DNA of 64,000 bases from Agaribacillus aureus (GTDB taxonomy: Bacteria > Bacteroidota > Bacteroidia > Cytophagales > Cyclobacteriaceae), in the NCBI GenBank assembly GCA_030442055.1, contig JAUJEB010000001.1, positions 1,674,001 to 1,738,000 on the forward strand, read 5' to 3'. Within the stretch, counting starts at the first letter, position 1; the number at the start of each line of letters is the position of its first letter. Positions 16,633-26,003 of the stretch are shown piece after piece. The position numbers were made by a program, and so were the translations under genes. Under the pieces are notes generated by a model that did not search any database, was not told the DNA's origin, and worked only from the letters and a program-made list of their open reading frames with translations.

Positions 16633-17820
16633 TCATCCTGCTATTTCAATGGCCTTATAAATCTCGTCCACGCTATTTTCCCAGGTATGGGAATTGGCAA
16701 ACTTTTTCCTGGCCTCATATTTATCATTTGTATTTTCGGCCAACGCACGCTCAATCATTTCCACAAACTCGTCATGTGTATCACTTAAATAGACATATTC
16801 CGCAAATACCTCCATGGCTTTGGTCTTACTGGCCACCACAGGTTTACCCATAGCCAGGTACTCATCGATTTTTCTGGGATAGTTTCCGATAGTCAACATG
16901 TTGACTATCTGCGGATTGATACATACATCAAATTGCTGCACGTAATCCGGAAGCCCGGTCGTTTCCTTCGCTCCCAAAAAATGAACATTGGGTAACGCAT
17001 GCAATTGACTTTTCTGAAAGGCCTCGTCCTCAGGTCCAACAAGCGCAATGCTCCAGTCGGGCCTGGCCGAGGCCATGTAGGCGATTAACTGAAGGTCAAG
17101 CCTCATGGCAGTCAGATACCCTACATAACCTATTACCGGTCGTTTGATCCGGGCAATATCAGCCGGTACATTGGTAATCTTGGTGTCATCAAAACCAGAC
17201 ACTTCGCAACCCTGCCCCACATAAAACGAATCCCGGTTAAACTTGCCGGCGTAATCCTTCAGATACGTTGAATTAGCAACAACCAGATCCGATTTACTCA
17301 TTAGCTGCCCTTCCAGTTTTTCACCATGCCGCTTAAAATAGGGCTGAATAATCAGGTAATCCCTGGTATAATAAATATACTTTTCGGGATGCAATAACTC
17401 CTTCAAATAAAAACCCCTGAACATCAGGCTGTCATTGAACAAAATGAACTTGTCAAAGCCGATTTCACGCATGGCCAGTTTTATTTCTTTTGCAAATTTT
17501 TTGTTATTCCACCAATTAAAGGCCTTAAATATCCAGTGAATACGGATCCAGTTGGCCGATTCCGCTACCATTCTTGGATAAAGATTCCAGAGATTATCGT
17601 CAATCTTTTCAAGATGCTGTTTTTTCCCTCTTAAAATTTCTATTCTCTTTTTTACCTTTGGATCATGTCTCTTTTTTAAGATCGTAATTCTGTCCAAAGG
17701 GGCATTGACATATAATACTTTATTGTCCCTGGCAAATTCCATAGCAATATTTTTGGCATTGCTTCCAATGTCAATATCCCACGGCTGCTGACCAACGATG
17801 ACGATATTTTTACCTTTCAC
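16633..17820 (-). CDS. Glycosyltransferase, GT-B fold (GT4-like)
   Basis: 395 residues, soluble. The N-terminal Rossmann domain opens KNIVIVGQQPWDIDIGSN. The C-terminal half has VIGYVGYLTAMRLDLQLIAY, ALVGPED, VHFLGAKE and the donor-site stretch RKIDEYLAMGKPVVASKTKAM typical of GT1/GT4 enzymes. It probably adds one sugar of the repeat unit on the cytosolic face. It overlaps the SGNH gene by 11 nt and ends 1 nt before the acyltransferase, so translation is likely coupled. Donor sugar unknown. Confidence 0.85.
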   Translation of the reverse strand: MKGKNIVIVGQQPWDIDIGSNAKNIAMEFARDNKVLYVNAPLDRITILKKRHDPKVKKRIEILRGKKQHLEKIDDNLWNLYPRMVAESANWIRIHWIFKAFNWWNNKKFAKEIKLAMREIGFDKFILFNDSLMFRGFYLKELLHPEKYIYYTRDYLIIQPYFKRHGEKLEGQLMSKSDLVVANSTYLKDYAGKFNRDSFYVGQGCEVSGFDDTKITNVPADIARIKRPVIGYVGYLTAMRLDLQLIAYMASARPDWSIALVGPEDEAFQKSQLHALPNVHFLGAKETTGLPDYVQQFDVCINPQIVNMLTIGNYPRKIDEYLAMGKPVVASKTKAMEVFAEYVYLSDTHDEFVEMIERALAENTNDKYEARKKFANSHTWENSVDEIYKAIEIAG

Positions 17821-18772
17821 TGTATTTTAAATTTCTTGGTTGAACATTTTCCAAAAGCGCCTGCTTCAACTCTCCCAATACAAATTTCTGTCCCTCCTCA
17901 CTCAAATGACCGTGGTCGATATAGGTATTAAAATCTGAAGTAATGGCCTTAAATCGCAGATCATTCAGGTCCAGGACAATATCCTGTTCTGTAAACAAAC
18001 GCAGCATCCTGTTTTGATAAGCCCGGTAGTTTTCGGTATTGATAGCTAAAATCTGATGGGGAACAGGGCTAAAATAAGCGATCACCTGAATGTTGTTTTG
18101 TCTCAAATAGGCGATTGTTGCTCCCAGCTCATCTTCAGCAGCAGGGTCCACGTAAGTGGTTTCAGTGGATTTTTGCCTTACCTTTTCCAGGATTTTTTCC
18201 CTGGGGTTATCTTCCTTTAACTCCAGGTTAAAGTTATTGTACCCGTAATCGTTAATAATATTATTGGGAAATTTATCAGGTAATAGCTCATTCTCCCTGA
18301 TAAGCTTAAACAGATAAGTCTTGATGAGATTGGTAGATCCCAGCGCGCCATAGTATTCTTTTGGGTCAATCCTGGCACTTTTTTTACCGTGGTCTTTGGT
18401 GAGATAAGGGTCCAGGCAAATAATAACGAACCTCAAATTCCCCCGCTCCACAATATTGTCTACCAGATATCTTAACTCTGAAATATTCGCTCCCATAATA
18501 CTGGCATTATAAATTTTGTATTCCTTTATCGTCTTGGTGTTCAGGTTGGCCGATAGTGAGGGCCCAATGATGATGCCTTCGAAGTTGTCGGGAATATAAT
18601 GGTAGGAAAGAAGATACTTGGAAGTTCTCTCATTGGTATAAACCTTCAACTCCCGCTGATCATCTGGCCTGAAGAGCCCATAGATATCCAGAAAATAATT
18701 GAATGTCACAAAAACAGCGATTGTTGACAGACTGATTATTGAAACTTTCAATAAGAATTTTTTTGCTTCCAT
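17810..18772 (-). CDS. SGNH-hydrolase-like protein, partner of MBOAT acetyltransferase
   Basis: 320 residues with one N-terminal membrane helix (about 7-29), so the body is periplasmic. GIIIGPSLSANL supplies the block-I region with candidate nucleophile Ser72, and YIDHGHLSEEG near the C-terminus supplies the block-V D286-x-x-H289 pair. This layout matches AlgJ/AlgX/DltD-like proteins that move acetyl groups from an MBOAT protein to an extracellular polymer. The MBOAT gene is immediately upstream (10 nt). The block-I Gly-Asp-Ser is modified to Gly-Pro-Ser, so activity is inferred. Confidence 0.75.
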   Translation of the reverse strand: MEAKKFLLKVSIISLSTIAVFVTFNYFLDIYGLFRPDDQRELKVYTNERTSKYLLSYHYIPDNFEGIIIGPSLSANLNTKTIKEYKIYNASIMGANISELRYLVDNIVERGNLRFVIICLDPYLTKDHGKKSARIDPKEYYGALGSTNLIKTYLFKLIRENELLPDKFPNNIINDYGYNNFNLELKEDNPREKILEKVRQKSTETTYVDPAAEDELGATIAYLRQNNIQVIAYFSPVPHQILAINTENYRAYQNRMLRLFTEQDIVLDLNDLRFKAITSDFNTYIDHGHLSEEGQKFVLGELKQALLENVQPRNLKYSER

Positions 18773-18782
18773 AGATCAATTA

Positions 18783-20180
18783 TTAAAAATCAAAGTATAA
18801 AAAGTCATTGGCTGTGGTGGAATTGATAAATAACATGCCCAGCGTGATCAGACTTATCGCCGATGCCAGGTGTTTTGTGTTAAATGAAAACTCCTGCAAT
18901 AACTGATTGGTATTTTTATAAAATAACAACACAATGCCGCACAAGGCCATTGGTATCGCATAAATATCGATAAGTACCGTTACCTGGAGATCCCAGACCT
19001 TGCCAATACCGAACATCGCCGACAGCACATTGATCGCATCTGTCCAGGTAGTAGCTCTGAAAAATACCCAGGCCACATTGACAAAATTGAAGGTTAATAT
19101 CAGCGCGATAATATTGGGCATCTTTAGGCCTGTTTTTTGCCATAGCCGGTGAATAATCAGGCCAGCACCATGTAAAAACCCCCAGAAAACGAATGTCCAG
19201 CCCGCGCCGTGCCAGATACCGCCGATGATAAACGTAATCATTAAATTACTTAATGTTTTAAATTCACCATTGCGGTTTCCTCCTAACGGTATATATATAT
19301 AATCCCTAAGAAATCTACTTAATGTGATATGCCAGCGTCTCCAAAAATCCTGAATGCTGAGCGCCTTGTATGGGGAATTAAAGTTAATCGGGATTTTGAT
19401 ATTAAACATCAAAGCTGCGCCAATGGCCATATCCGTATATCCGCTAAAATCAAAATACAACTGACCGGCATAGCTGAGTGATGTGATCCAGCCATCGAGC
19501 ATGGTCAGGCTGGCGGTATTGCCATAGCCGTGGTTGGCAAAAATGGCAAAAGTATCGGCAATAATAATCTTTTTCCCAAGCCCCATAAAGAAGACATAGA
19601 GTCCTTTCACAAAATTTTCATAGCTGAAATTTTTGTTCTCCTCCGTATAAAACTGCGGCATCATTTCGCTGTGATGTACAATGGGTCCGGCAATAAGTTG
19701 GGGAAAAAAGGCCACAAACAATCCGTAATTAAAAAAATTGTAGGTACCTGTCAATCCCTGATAACTATCTACCAGGTAAGCTATCTGCTGAAATGTAAAA
19801 AAGCTGATGGCCAGTGGTAGTGTTATATGAAGCAGTGAAATATGACCGGCTGTCAGGCTGTTGATATTTTCGATCAGAAAATCGGTGTATTTAAAAAATA
19901 TCAGTAGCGACAGGTTAAAAGTGATCCCGGCTATAAGTATCCACCTCTTTGAATTACTGTCTTTCTGCTTGTTCAAGGCCTTTCCTACAAAGAAATTAAA
20001 CAGCATGGAGCCTAAAATAATGGGTAGATACATGGGGTTCCACCAGCTGTAAAAAAACAGCGAGGCCAGAAATAACCACCCCTTGGCCAGGTCAATCTGA
20101 TTAAAATGATTAAGACTAAAATAACCTATTAAAACAATAGGCAAAAAGCAAAACAGAAACTCCGGTGAATTAAATAACAT
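18783..20180 (-). CDS. MBOAT family O-acyltransferase (AlgI/DltB-like)
   Basis: 465 residues, about eleven membrane helices. Key motifs: FFPQLIAGPIVHHSEM (158-173), DFWRRWHITLSRFLRDYIYI (278-297, His284) and GGIWHGAGWTFVFWG (320-334, catalytic His324). Known family members pass acyl groups across the inner membrane to polysaccharides, as AlgI does for alginate. The neighbouring SGNH protein and the acyltransferase-3 protein form a complete O-acetylation set for the exopolymer. It begins 24 nt after the OmpA-family gene. Confidence 0.95.
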   Translation of the reverse strand: MLFNSPEFLFCFLPIVLIGYFSLNHFNQIDLAKGWLFLASLFFYSWWNPMYLPIILGSMLFNFFVGKALNKQKDSNSKRWILIAGITFNLSLLIFFKYTDFLIENINSLTAGHISLLHITLPLAISFFTFQQIAYLVDSYQGLTGTYNFFNYGLFVAFFPQLIAGPIVHHSEMMPQFYTEENKNFSYENFVKGLYVFFMGLGKKIIIADTFAIFANHGYGNTASLTMLDGWITSLSYAGQLYFDFSGYTDMAIGAALMFNIKIPINFNSPYKALSIQDFWRRWHITLSRFLRDYIYIPLGGNRNGEFKTLSNLMITFIIGGIWHGAGWTFVFWGFLHGAGLIIHRLWQKTGLKMPNIIALILTFNFVNVAWVFFRATTWTDAINVLSAMFGIGKVWDLQVTVLIDIYAIPMALCGIVLLFYKNTNQLLQEFSFNTKHLASAISLITLGMLFINSTTANDFLYFDF

Positions 20181-20204
20181 AAACTTTCTTTCACTTTTAA
20201 ATGA

Positions 20205-22382
20205 CTAACTTTTCTTTCTGGGTATCTTTCCAATGACCATAAATTCTGTTCTTCTATTGATCTGATGGTCTGCCTCATCACATTCAACAAAACCGCCACA
20301 ATAGTTTAACAGCGCACTTTCACCATAACCCTTGGCTATAAGGCGATCCGCACCTATCCCTCTCGATACCAGATAATTAACCACTGACTCGGCCCGTTTT
20401 TGTGATAACTCAAGGTTATAATCACTTCTACCCCTGGCGTCGGTATGGGAACTTAACTGGATTTTAAGCGCAGGATTATCGAGTAGCAGCTGGAATATTT
20501 TATCCAGCTCAGGCAATGCATCCTGCCGGATAAACCACTTGTCATAGTCGTAATAAATGTTTTCAATTTTAATAGGTTTATCCAATACGATTTCCTGCAT
20601 GGGAAACTCAAATTCAAATGTTTTAGGTTTGTCCAATCCCCTCGTTGAAAACCTTTCGGTCATGGTAAAATAGTTTTCCTTCTCCGCTTTTAACAAGTAC
20701 TCGCTGTTAGGCTTCAGGCTTAACTCAATTTCACCATCAGGGTCTGAAGACAGCAAATCGGTATGCCCTGAGGTCTTATTTAACAAGGTCACCCTTATAC
20801 TTTCGTTGATAGGTAAGTGGTTGTTTTTTTTGATGGTTTTGGCATTGACGATAAAGTCGGATTTTTCCATCGGCACCTCGAGCTTTATTACCTGTCCCGG
20901 CTTTACATCGACTGTTGAGATACTATCTTTTGTAGTCAGATACTCCAACTTTTTGAAAACAAGGCGGTATAGTTTTTCGGGCTCAACCGTGAATTCAAAA
21001 TAACCTTCCCGGTTGGTTAAAAGGTAGTTATTTTCTATGTTACCTTCCATGACTTTCAGCCGGGTATCCGGCAGTCTTTCCCGGCTGTACTTATCTATCA
21101 CGATACCTACTATTTTGACATGTTTTTTTAAAAGTTGAACCGCATAGATGTCATCATGCCCCTTGCCCCCTGACCGGTCGGAAGTAAAATACCCAGAAGA
21201 TTTGTCCTCATTCAGTATCAATCCAAAATCGTCTCCACTGGAATTCAGCGGTGATCCCAGGTTTTTTACCCACAATGCCTGTTGTTTGGTATCAAAATGA
21301 GCTTCAAAAATATCCAGTCCTCCTAATCCGCCTAAGCCATCTGACGCAAAGTACAAGACCTTACCCTGATGTATGAAAGGAAACATTTCATTTCCCTCAC
21401 TGTTAACCTTGGGACCTAAATTGACGGGTTGTGACCAATTACCATTCTCCAGCCTGTTGGCATAATATAAGTCTGTACCGCCAAACCCACCTGGCATATC
21501 CGACACAAAGTACAGCGTACCCGTCACCGGATCTACGGTGGGATGCCCGACTGAGTAGTCGTCATGATTAAACGGCATTTTTTTTATTTTTCCCCATTTG
21601 CCAGGCTGGCGTTGTACCTGATAAATATTTAGCTTGACAATGCCGTCTTTTCCTTCTTTGGCCTTTCCCTTAAAGTAATTATTGCGTGTAAATAACAGAT
21701 ATTCTTCATTTTGGTAAAAGGTGCCTGGTCCCTCGTGAACATTGGTATTTAAGATTTTGCTGAAATTATCAACCTCCTGGCTACCAAACTCCCAATAATA
21801 GAGGTCCAGGAAAGGTGTTTGGTCCCATAAGTGCAGGTTTTCCTGCCATATGGATTGTTTCCTGCCTGAGACAAAAATAATCCCATTTTCATAGTAAGTA
21901 GGGCTAAAATCAGCCTGGGGGGTATTGATGGTCAGGTTATTTATTTTGAATTGCCTGGCATTGACATAAAAGCTGTTCAGGTTATTTAAGGATTTAAGAT
22001 AATTCAGCGCTCTGCTGTCATCCGGTCTTTCCTGGTGATAAATGTCAAACCAGTATACCGCCTCATCATACTTGCCGTTTTTGGTCAGTGCTATGGCGAG
22101 GTTAAACTTATCTTCTGATTTCAGTGGCTTGCTCTTCAAGGCTTTTTTGTACCACAGCTCTGTCTTGGCCGGCTGGTTTAGCTTGATATAACAATGCGCT
22201 AGTTTTAAGTAAACTATAAAATCCTCTTTTTCCAGCAACGCCTCCTCGTATACCATGGCGGCATCTTTGTACTCCAGCCTGGAAAAGTGGTAATCTCCTT
22301 TTGAAACCAAAGATTTTTGGGCCAGAACCATCAAGGCAAAGGCCTGTAAAAGCAAAAACAATATGTATTTCTTATCAATCAA
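20205..22382 (-). CDS. TPR / PD40 / OmpA-domain outer-membrane protein (T9SS-associated type)
   Basis: 725 residues. Signal peptide 1-21; TPR-like helices about 28-130; WD40-like PD40 repeats about 165-415 (FVSGRKQ, YFVSDMPGGFGGTDLYYA, YFASDGLGGLGGLDIFEA, YFTSDRSGGKGHDDIYA); a carboxypeptidase-regulatory-like beta domain about 425-500; an OmpA peptidoglycan-binding domain about 608-720 (SSHTDARGRSDYNLELSQKR). This is the architecture of PorE-like proteins encoded with PorP/SprF in Bacteroidota, which anchor T9SS substrates or pores to peptidoglycan. It follows the PorP/SprF-like gene by 7 nt. Confidence 0.93.
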   Translation of the reverse strand: MIDKKYILFLLLQAFALMVLAQKSLVSKGDYHFSRLEYKDAAMVYEEALLEKEDFIVYLKLAHCYIKLNQPAKTELWYKKALKSKPLKSEDKFNLAIALTKNGKYDEAVYWFDIYHQERPDDSRALNYLKSLNNLNSFYVNARQFKINNLTINTPQADFSPTYYENGIIFVSGRKQSIWQENLHLWDQTPFLDLYYWEFGSQEVDNFSKILNTNVHEGPGTFYQNEEYLLFTRNNYFKGKAKEGKDGIVKLNIYQVQRQPGKWGKIKKMPFNHDDYSVGHPTVDPVTGTLYFVSDMPGGFGGTDLYYANRLENGNWSQPVNLGPKVNSEGNEMFPFIHQGKVLYFASDGLGGLGGLDIFEAHFDTKQQALWVKNLGSPLNSSGDDFGLILNEDKSSGYFTSDRSGGKGHDDIYAVQLLKKHVKIVGIVIDKYSRERLPDTRLKVMEGNIENNYLLTNREGYFEFTVEPEKLYRLVFKKLEYLTTKDSISTVDVKPGQVIKLEVPMEKSDFIVNAKTIKKNNHLPINESIRVTLLNKTSGHTDLLSSDPDGEIELSLKPNSEYLLKAEKENYFTMTERFSTRGLDKPKTFEFEFPMQEIVLDKPIKIENIYYDYDKWFIRQDALPELDKIFQLLLDNPALKIQLSSHTDARGRSDYNLELSQKRAESVVNYLVSRGIGADRLIAKGYGESALLNYCGGFVECDEADHQINRRTEFMVIGKIPRKKS

Positions 22383-22389
22383 CTGTTTC

Positions 22390-23283
22390 TTAAAAATATC
22401 TTGGGCTAAGGATCATAGATTTATTGAATGAAAAACGGTATTTTAAGATCACCTCATGGGTGCCCTGGGCGTAAGCATTTAAATCCGTAAGCGCCAGGTC
22501 GAAGGCATAGCCTATGGAAAATTGCCGGGTGATATTCATCCCTGTCAGTGCATAAATGCCATCAAACGATCTGACCGACGCTCCCACCCAGAACCGGTCA
22601 CGCCAGAAAACCGTGGCATTGAGATCTATCTCCAGTGGGGCTCCTGATACATATTTTATCATAGCTGAAGGCTTTAACTTCAGATGCGGGCGAACATCCC
22701 ACACATAGCCGGTATGTATAAACCAATGTCTTTCAAATAAGTCAGACCTTCTCAGGTGTGGCATAGAAAGTCCCAGAAAAAAATTTTCCGTGTGGTAGAA
22801 AATACCCGCGCCGAAACTTACTTCGGTGGCATTTTCCTTGTTTGTAAAAGAAGGATCGCTATCTGCTTGTAAATTCAGATCCTGGAAATTAAAATTAACA
22901 AAATTCACCTGGGTCATTAATCCAAGAGATAGCAATCCGTTATGAAAAGGGAGCTTATAGGCGTAATTACCATTGACCATAGTCTGTGAGGTAATGCCAA
23001 TATTGTCGCGTACCAGGTTAAACCCGATACCTGATTTCTTATCTTTTAGTAAGGTATGTAAACTTAATGTCTGGGTTTCCGGTGCCCCGTTGATACCGGT
23101 CCACTGATTCCGGTAAACCAAAGCAATGTCCATCACCTTGTGTACACCCGCATAGGCTGGGTTAATAACCAGTCCATTAAGCATGTATTGTGAGTACATG
23201 GGTTCTGACTGCGCCAAAACATTCGACGCAGTCATTCCCATATAAACAAAATAAACCCACAATATGCCTGTCTTCACTTTCAT
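22390..23283 (-). CDS. PorP/SprF family T9SS-associated outer-membrane protein
   Basis: About 297 residues. The N-terminal signal ends near SNVLAQSEPMYSQYMLNGLVINPAYAG, the last part being the family hallmark; the remainder is a predicted beta-barrel ending in an aromatic residue (PRYF). SprF/PorP-like proteins are encoded next to large T9SS adhesins and support their export or attachment. Start choice: an in-frame ATG lies 21 nt upstream at 23304, but in the repeat copy before rfbA that codon is destroyed by a 1 nt deletion while the codon equivalent to 23283 is the rfbA start; 23283 also gives a normal signal peptide. Both starts lie inside the 89 bp repeat. Confidence 0.93.
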   Translation of the reverse strand: MKVKTGILWVYFVYMGMTASNVLAQSEPMYSQYMLNGLVINPAYAGVHKVMDIALVYRNQWTGINGAPETQTLSLHTLLKDKKSGIGFNLVRDNIGITSQTMVNGNYAYKLPFHNGLLSLGLMTQVNFVNFNFQDLNLQADSDPSFTNKENATEVSFGAGIFYHTENFFLGLSMPHLRRSDLFERHWFIHTGYVWDVRPHLKLKPSAMIKYVSGAPLEIDLNATVFWRDRFWVGASVRSFDGIYALTGMNITRQFSIGYAFDLALTDLNAYAQGTHEVILKYRFSFNKSMILSPRYF

Positions 23284-23317
23284 GTGTTTATAATTGATTT
23301 TCATTGGTCACATGGAA
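23278..23317 (-). promoter_or_regulatory. Predicted start-codon-enclosing RNA hairpin in copy B
   Basis: On the minus strand TTCCATGTG (23317-23309) pairs with CACATGAAA (23286-23278), 8 of 9 positions, around a 22 nt A+U-rich loop. The 3' arm contains the start codon at 23283-23281. The rfbA copy keeps the pairing by a compensatory change. Translational control is inference. Confidence 0.5.
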
Positions 23318-23460
23318 CCGCGCATATTATAATCATTCCTTTGTGTGTCGATTACCTCATGCTTGGTTTCATGTGTTTATAATTTATTTTCATCGGTCAC
23401 ATGGAACCTCACATATTATTATCATTCCTTTATGTGTCGATTACGTCATGCTCGGTTTCA
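23278..23460 (-). repeat. Two tandem copies of an 89 bp leader repeat upstream of the PorP/SprF-like gene
   Basis: Reading on the minus strand, copy A spans 23460-23372 and copy B 23371-23283, exact period 89 bp, differing at about nine positions. A third copy lies at 39340-39432 on the other strand. Each unit begins TGAAACC, has TAATCGACACA, then GATWATAATATG, then GGTTCCATGTGACC, and ends AAATYATAAACACATGAAA. In copy B the last ATG is the start of the PorP/SprF-like gene; in copy A the same ATG opens only a 6-codon frame. CATGTG and the terminal CACATG can pair in each copy. Confidence 0.9.
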
Positions 23461-23461
23461 T

Positions 23462-25735
23462 CTATCTATTTAAAACTATGTAACCTGAATATTTTTCATC
23501 CAGCTCTTTCAATCGAAGGATATAAAAATAGGTGCCGTTTGGCGCCATCTTTGTACCCTTGATGAGCAAACCCGTATTTACCTCGCCACCCCAAACGACA
23601 TTCTGGTTATTGTAGCCGGTTGTTTTAAAAATTAAATTTCCCCACCGGTTAAATATTTGCAACTCATTATCAGGGAAGCAACTGATACCCTCAATGATCC
23701 ATGAATCATTAAAACCATCACCATTTGGTGAAATTCCCGTATAAATGTTGATTTGACATGCGGACGAAGGCGTTACCTCGATCCTGATCATGGCTTCATC
23801 ACATAATGGAGGCAGCGCCGAATCACATATGCTGTATTGAATCGAGTCCAGTCCGACATAGGTCTCATCCGGAACATAAATCAATCTTCCGTTTTCATCA
23901 TTGACCAAATTCCCATGCAAAGGACCCGATAAAATTGTTAAGGTGGATGGATCCAGGTTGTTATCCGGATCTGAATCGTTTGCCAGGTTATCAACTATCA
24001 ATAATTCCGAGCTTTCTATAGTGTAAACATCATCCACGGCCACCGGCGGGACGTTGGCGGCGCTAACCACAAAAAATATCATGGCTTCACCGCACCGCAC
24101 GGGTAGGCCGGTATCACAAATCTGATACGTCAGGGTGTCAGGGCCCATGTAGCCCGCATCCGGCGTGTAGGTGATCGTACCACTCCCGGGATCGACATTT
24201 ACCGTGCCGTGCATCGGACCGTTGATAATCTGAAAGCTATCTGGGTCCAAATTATTATTGGGGTCCGAGTCGTTGCTTGCATAATCCACAGTCACCGGCG
24301 TCTCTGCCAGCGTTGTATCAGCGACGTCTGCCTGCACCACAGGGGCAAGATTAGTAGCATTTATCCAATAGGCCTCCGACGTTTTATTTGTAAACCACCA
24401 GGTATTGACGGTTCTCGCGTTGCCTATCGAATTACAGCAACCGGAAACCGGCACCCAAATATGGCAAGGAGCTTCACAACCTTCGATATCCGATAGGCCA
24501 TTAACCAGGTTTGAGTCGTCAAAATGCAATTCCTCTACCTGAAATACCGGTTTTAAAGTTGTAGCCATAAAACCATTGGGATTTGACTCAACATCAAATA
24601 TGGGGATATGTGTTGGCGAAGTGCCGTAATCAATATTTACCACAATATCATCCCTCTCCGATACGTCAGTACCAAAGTTGTCCAATCCGTTCCACGTTAC
24701 CTGGTTTGCACCGGCCGTAGCGGGCAAAAATAACGTAACATCCTCCGTACCAGACTGATAGCCAGCCACGCCATTTAATTCAATAAATATTTCTACATAG
24801 CCATTTTTATTCACCTCAAAGTCAATACAAAAGCCACTGACACACGCTTCAATAGTGGGTTGGCTGGTGAAAGATGCTTCGGATCTCGCATAAGGAAATA
24901 CGGTAGAATCCGGAGGGTTGAGGAATAAAAAGTATTCCGGAGATCCGGCTTTACTATTGGCAGACTTCCTGTCATTAACCACACTTCCGGTATTGAAAGG
25001 CCCTGTTGAATTGGCAAAAATTTCAAAGGTGAATGGTTTCATACCATTTGGCTCAAACACTGATAAAGTGCTGTCGGCAGGAGAATAGATATAATATTTT
25101 CCAATAAAGGGGTTATCAAAGCTGTCGGTATTACCGGCCCATTTTTGAGACCACAACCTACCGTTCTGAACCTGACCTGCTATTTGATCATAAACCGTAA
25201 TATCAAAAAGATCGATGATAAATTCATCACCGGTATGTGTATTGGGATTGCCGGCATTGAACTCTATAACGTAATCTCCACTCATAGTTGGTTCGTACAT
25301 CCAGGCATCATATCCTCCGGCACTGATTTGCACCGGGCCGATAACTGCCTGGCCAAAATTGCCTATGTTACCCGTACCGCTGCCGGGAATTAAAGTCGCA
25401 CTTACCACGATATTACCATTGGGGTCCTTGATTCTCACGTATACATTGCCGCCCAGCGAGATGTTAAATCCATAATAGATAACCTCCCTGGCCGGATCTT
25501 TTATTCTTATTTTTAATTGTTCGGTTGGTAAAGCCGCATAGGTGGCAAACCTGATGGCCAGGTCCGGCTGTAAGGCATCGCCAATCCTGATGTTACCAAA
25601 ATTGGTAATGGCCGGACGATATTCCCTGGTTCCTTCTGCCATGGCCATATTAATCACACAAATTATTAAGCAGCCAACTTGTAATATTTTCCCTCTCCAT
25701 TCTAGCATATTCCTATATCCACCTCTTCCTATCAA
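23462..25735 (-). CDS. Large secreted protein with T9SS type B (gliding-motility) C-terminal domain
   Basis: 757 residues. Signal peptide ends near MAMAEG; the ATG at 25708 (MLEWRGKILQ) is an equally plausible start giving a shorter n-region. Residues 40-460 are beta-rich. Two tandem cadherin/Big-like repeats follow (about 470-565 and 566-660), each with NDSDPNNNLDP and TYTPD/IYVPD elements. The last 95 residues carry GISPNGDGFNDSW, IFNRWGNLIF and APNGTYFYILRL, the signature of the type B T9SS sorting domain. It is likely an exported adhesin or matrix protein, and forms a trio with the PorP/SprF-like and OmpA genes that follow. Confidence 0.93.
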   Translation of the reverse strand: MIGRGGYRNMLEWRGKILQVGCLIICVINMAMAEGTREYRPAITNFGNIRIGDALQPDLAIRFATYAALPTEQLKIRIKDPAREVIYYGFNISLGGNVYVRIKDPNGNIVVSATLIPGSGTGNIGNFGQAVIGPVQISAGGYDAWMYEPTMSGDYVIEFNAGNPNTHTGDEFIIDLFDITVYDQIAGQVQNGRLWSQKWAGNTDSFDNPFIGKYYIYSPADSTLSVFEPNGMKPFTFEIFANSTGPFNTGSVVNDRKSANSKAGSPEYFLFLNPPDSTVFPYARSEASFTSQPTIEACVSGFCIDFEVNKNGYVEIFIELNGVAGYQSGTEDVTLFLPATAGANQVTWNGLDNFGTDVSERDDIVVNIDYGTSPTHIPIFDVESNPNGFMATTLKPVFQVEELHFDDSNLVNGLSDIEGCEAPCHIWVPVSGCCNSIGNARTVNTWWFTNKTSEAYWINATNLAPVVQADVADTTLAETPVTVDYASNDSDPNNNLDPDSFQIINGPMHGTVNVDPGSGTITYTPDAGYMGPDTLTYQICDTGLPVRCGEAMIFFVVSAANVPPVAVDDVYTIESSELLIVDNLANDSDPDNNLDPSTLTILSGPLHGNLVNDENGRLIYVPDETYVGLDSIQYSICDSALPPLCDEAMIRIEVTPSSACQINIYTGISPNGDGFNDSWIIEGISCFPDNELQIFNRWGNLIFKTTGYNNQNVVWGGEVNTGLLIKGTKMAPNGTYFYILRLKELDEKYSGYIVLNR

Positions 25736-26003
25736 TCAATCTCGGAGGTTTCGTTACTTATTAAATATTAGCACATGTAAATCGTCATTATTAATTAATT
25801 TTATATTGGTAAAAATAGAAGGTGAAAAACGCGGGTTCAATAGAGGGAATTCCAAAAACTCAAATTAGGAGAAAGTCCTATATCTCGTAAAGTTTCCAAT
25901 AACCGCTCCTGCCGGCCTGCTCTAAACGGGTCTGATTTTATGGTATGGACCTTGTATCGCCAACAACCTTTAAGGGAATTACCCATAACTTTAGGGTATC
26001 AAC

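Noticed and set aside
23278..23460. Could be an insertion sequence or MITE footprint
   Set aside because: No terminal inverted repeats of normal transposons, no target-site duplication and no transposase; copies are bound to start codons.
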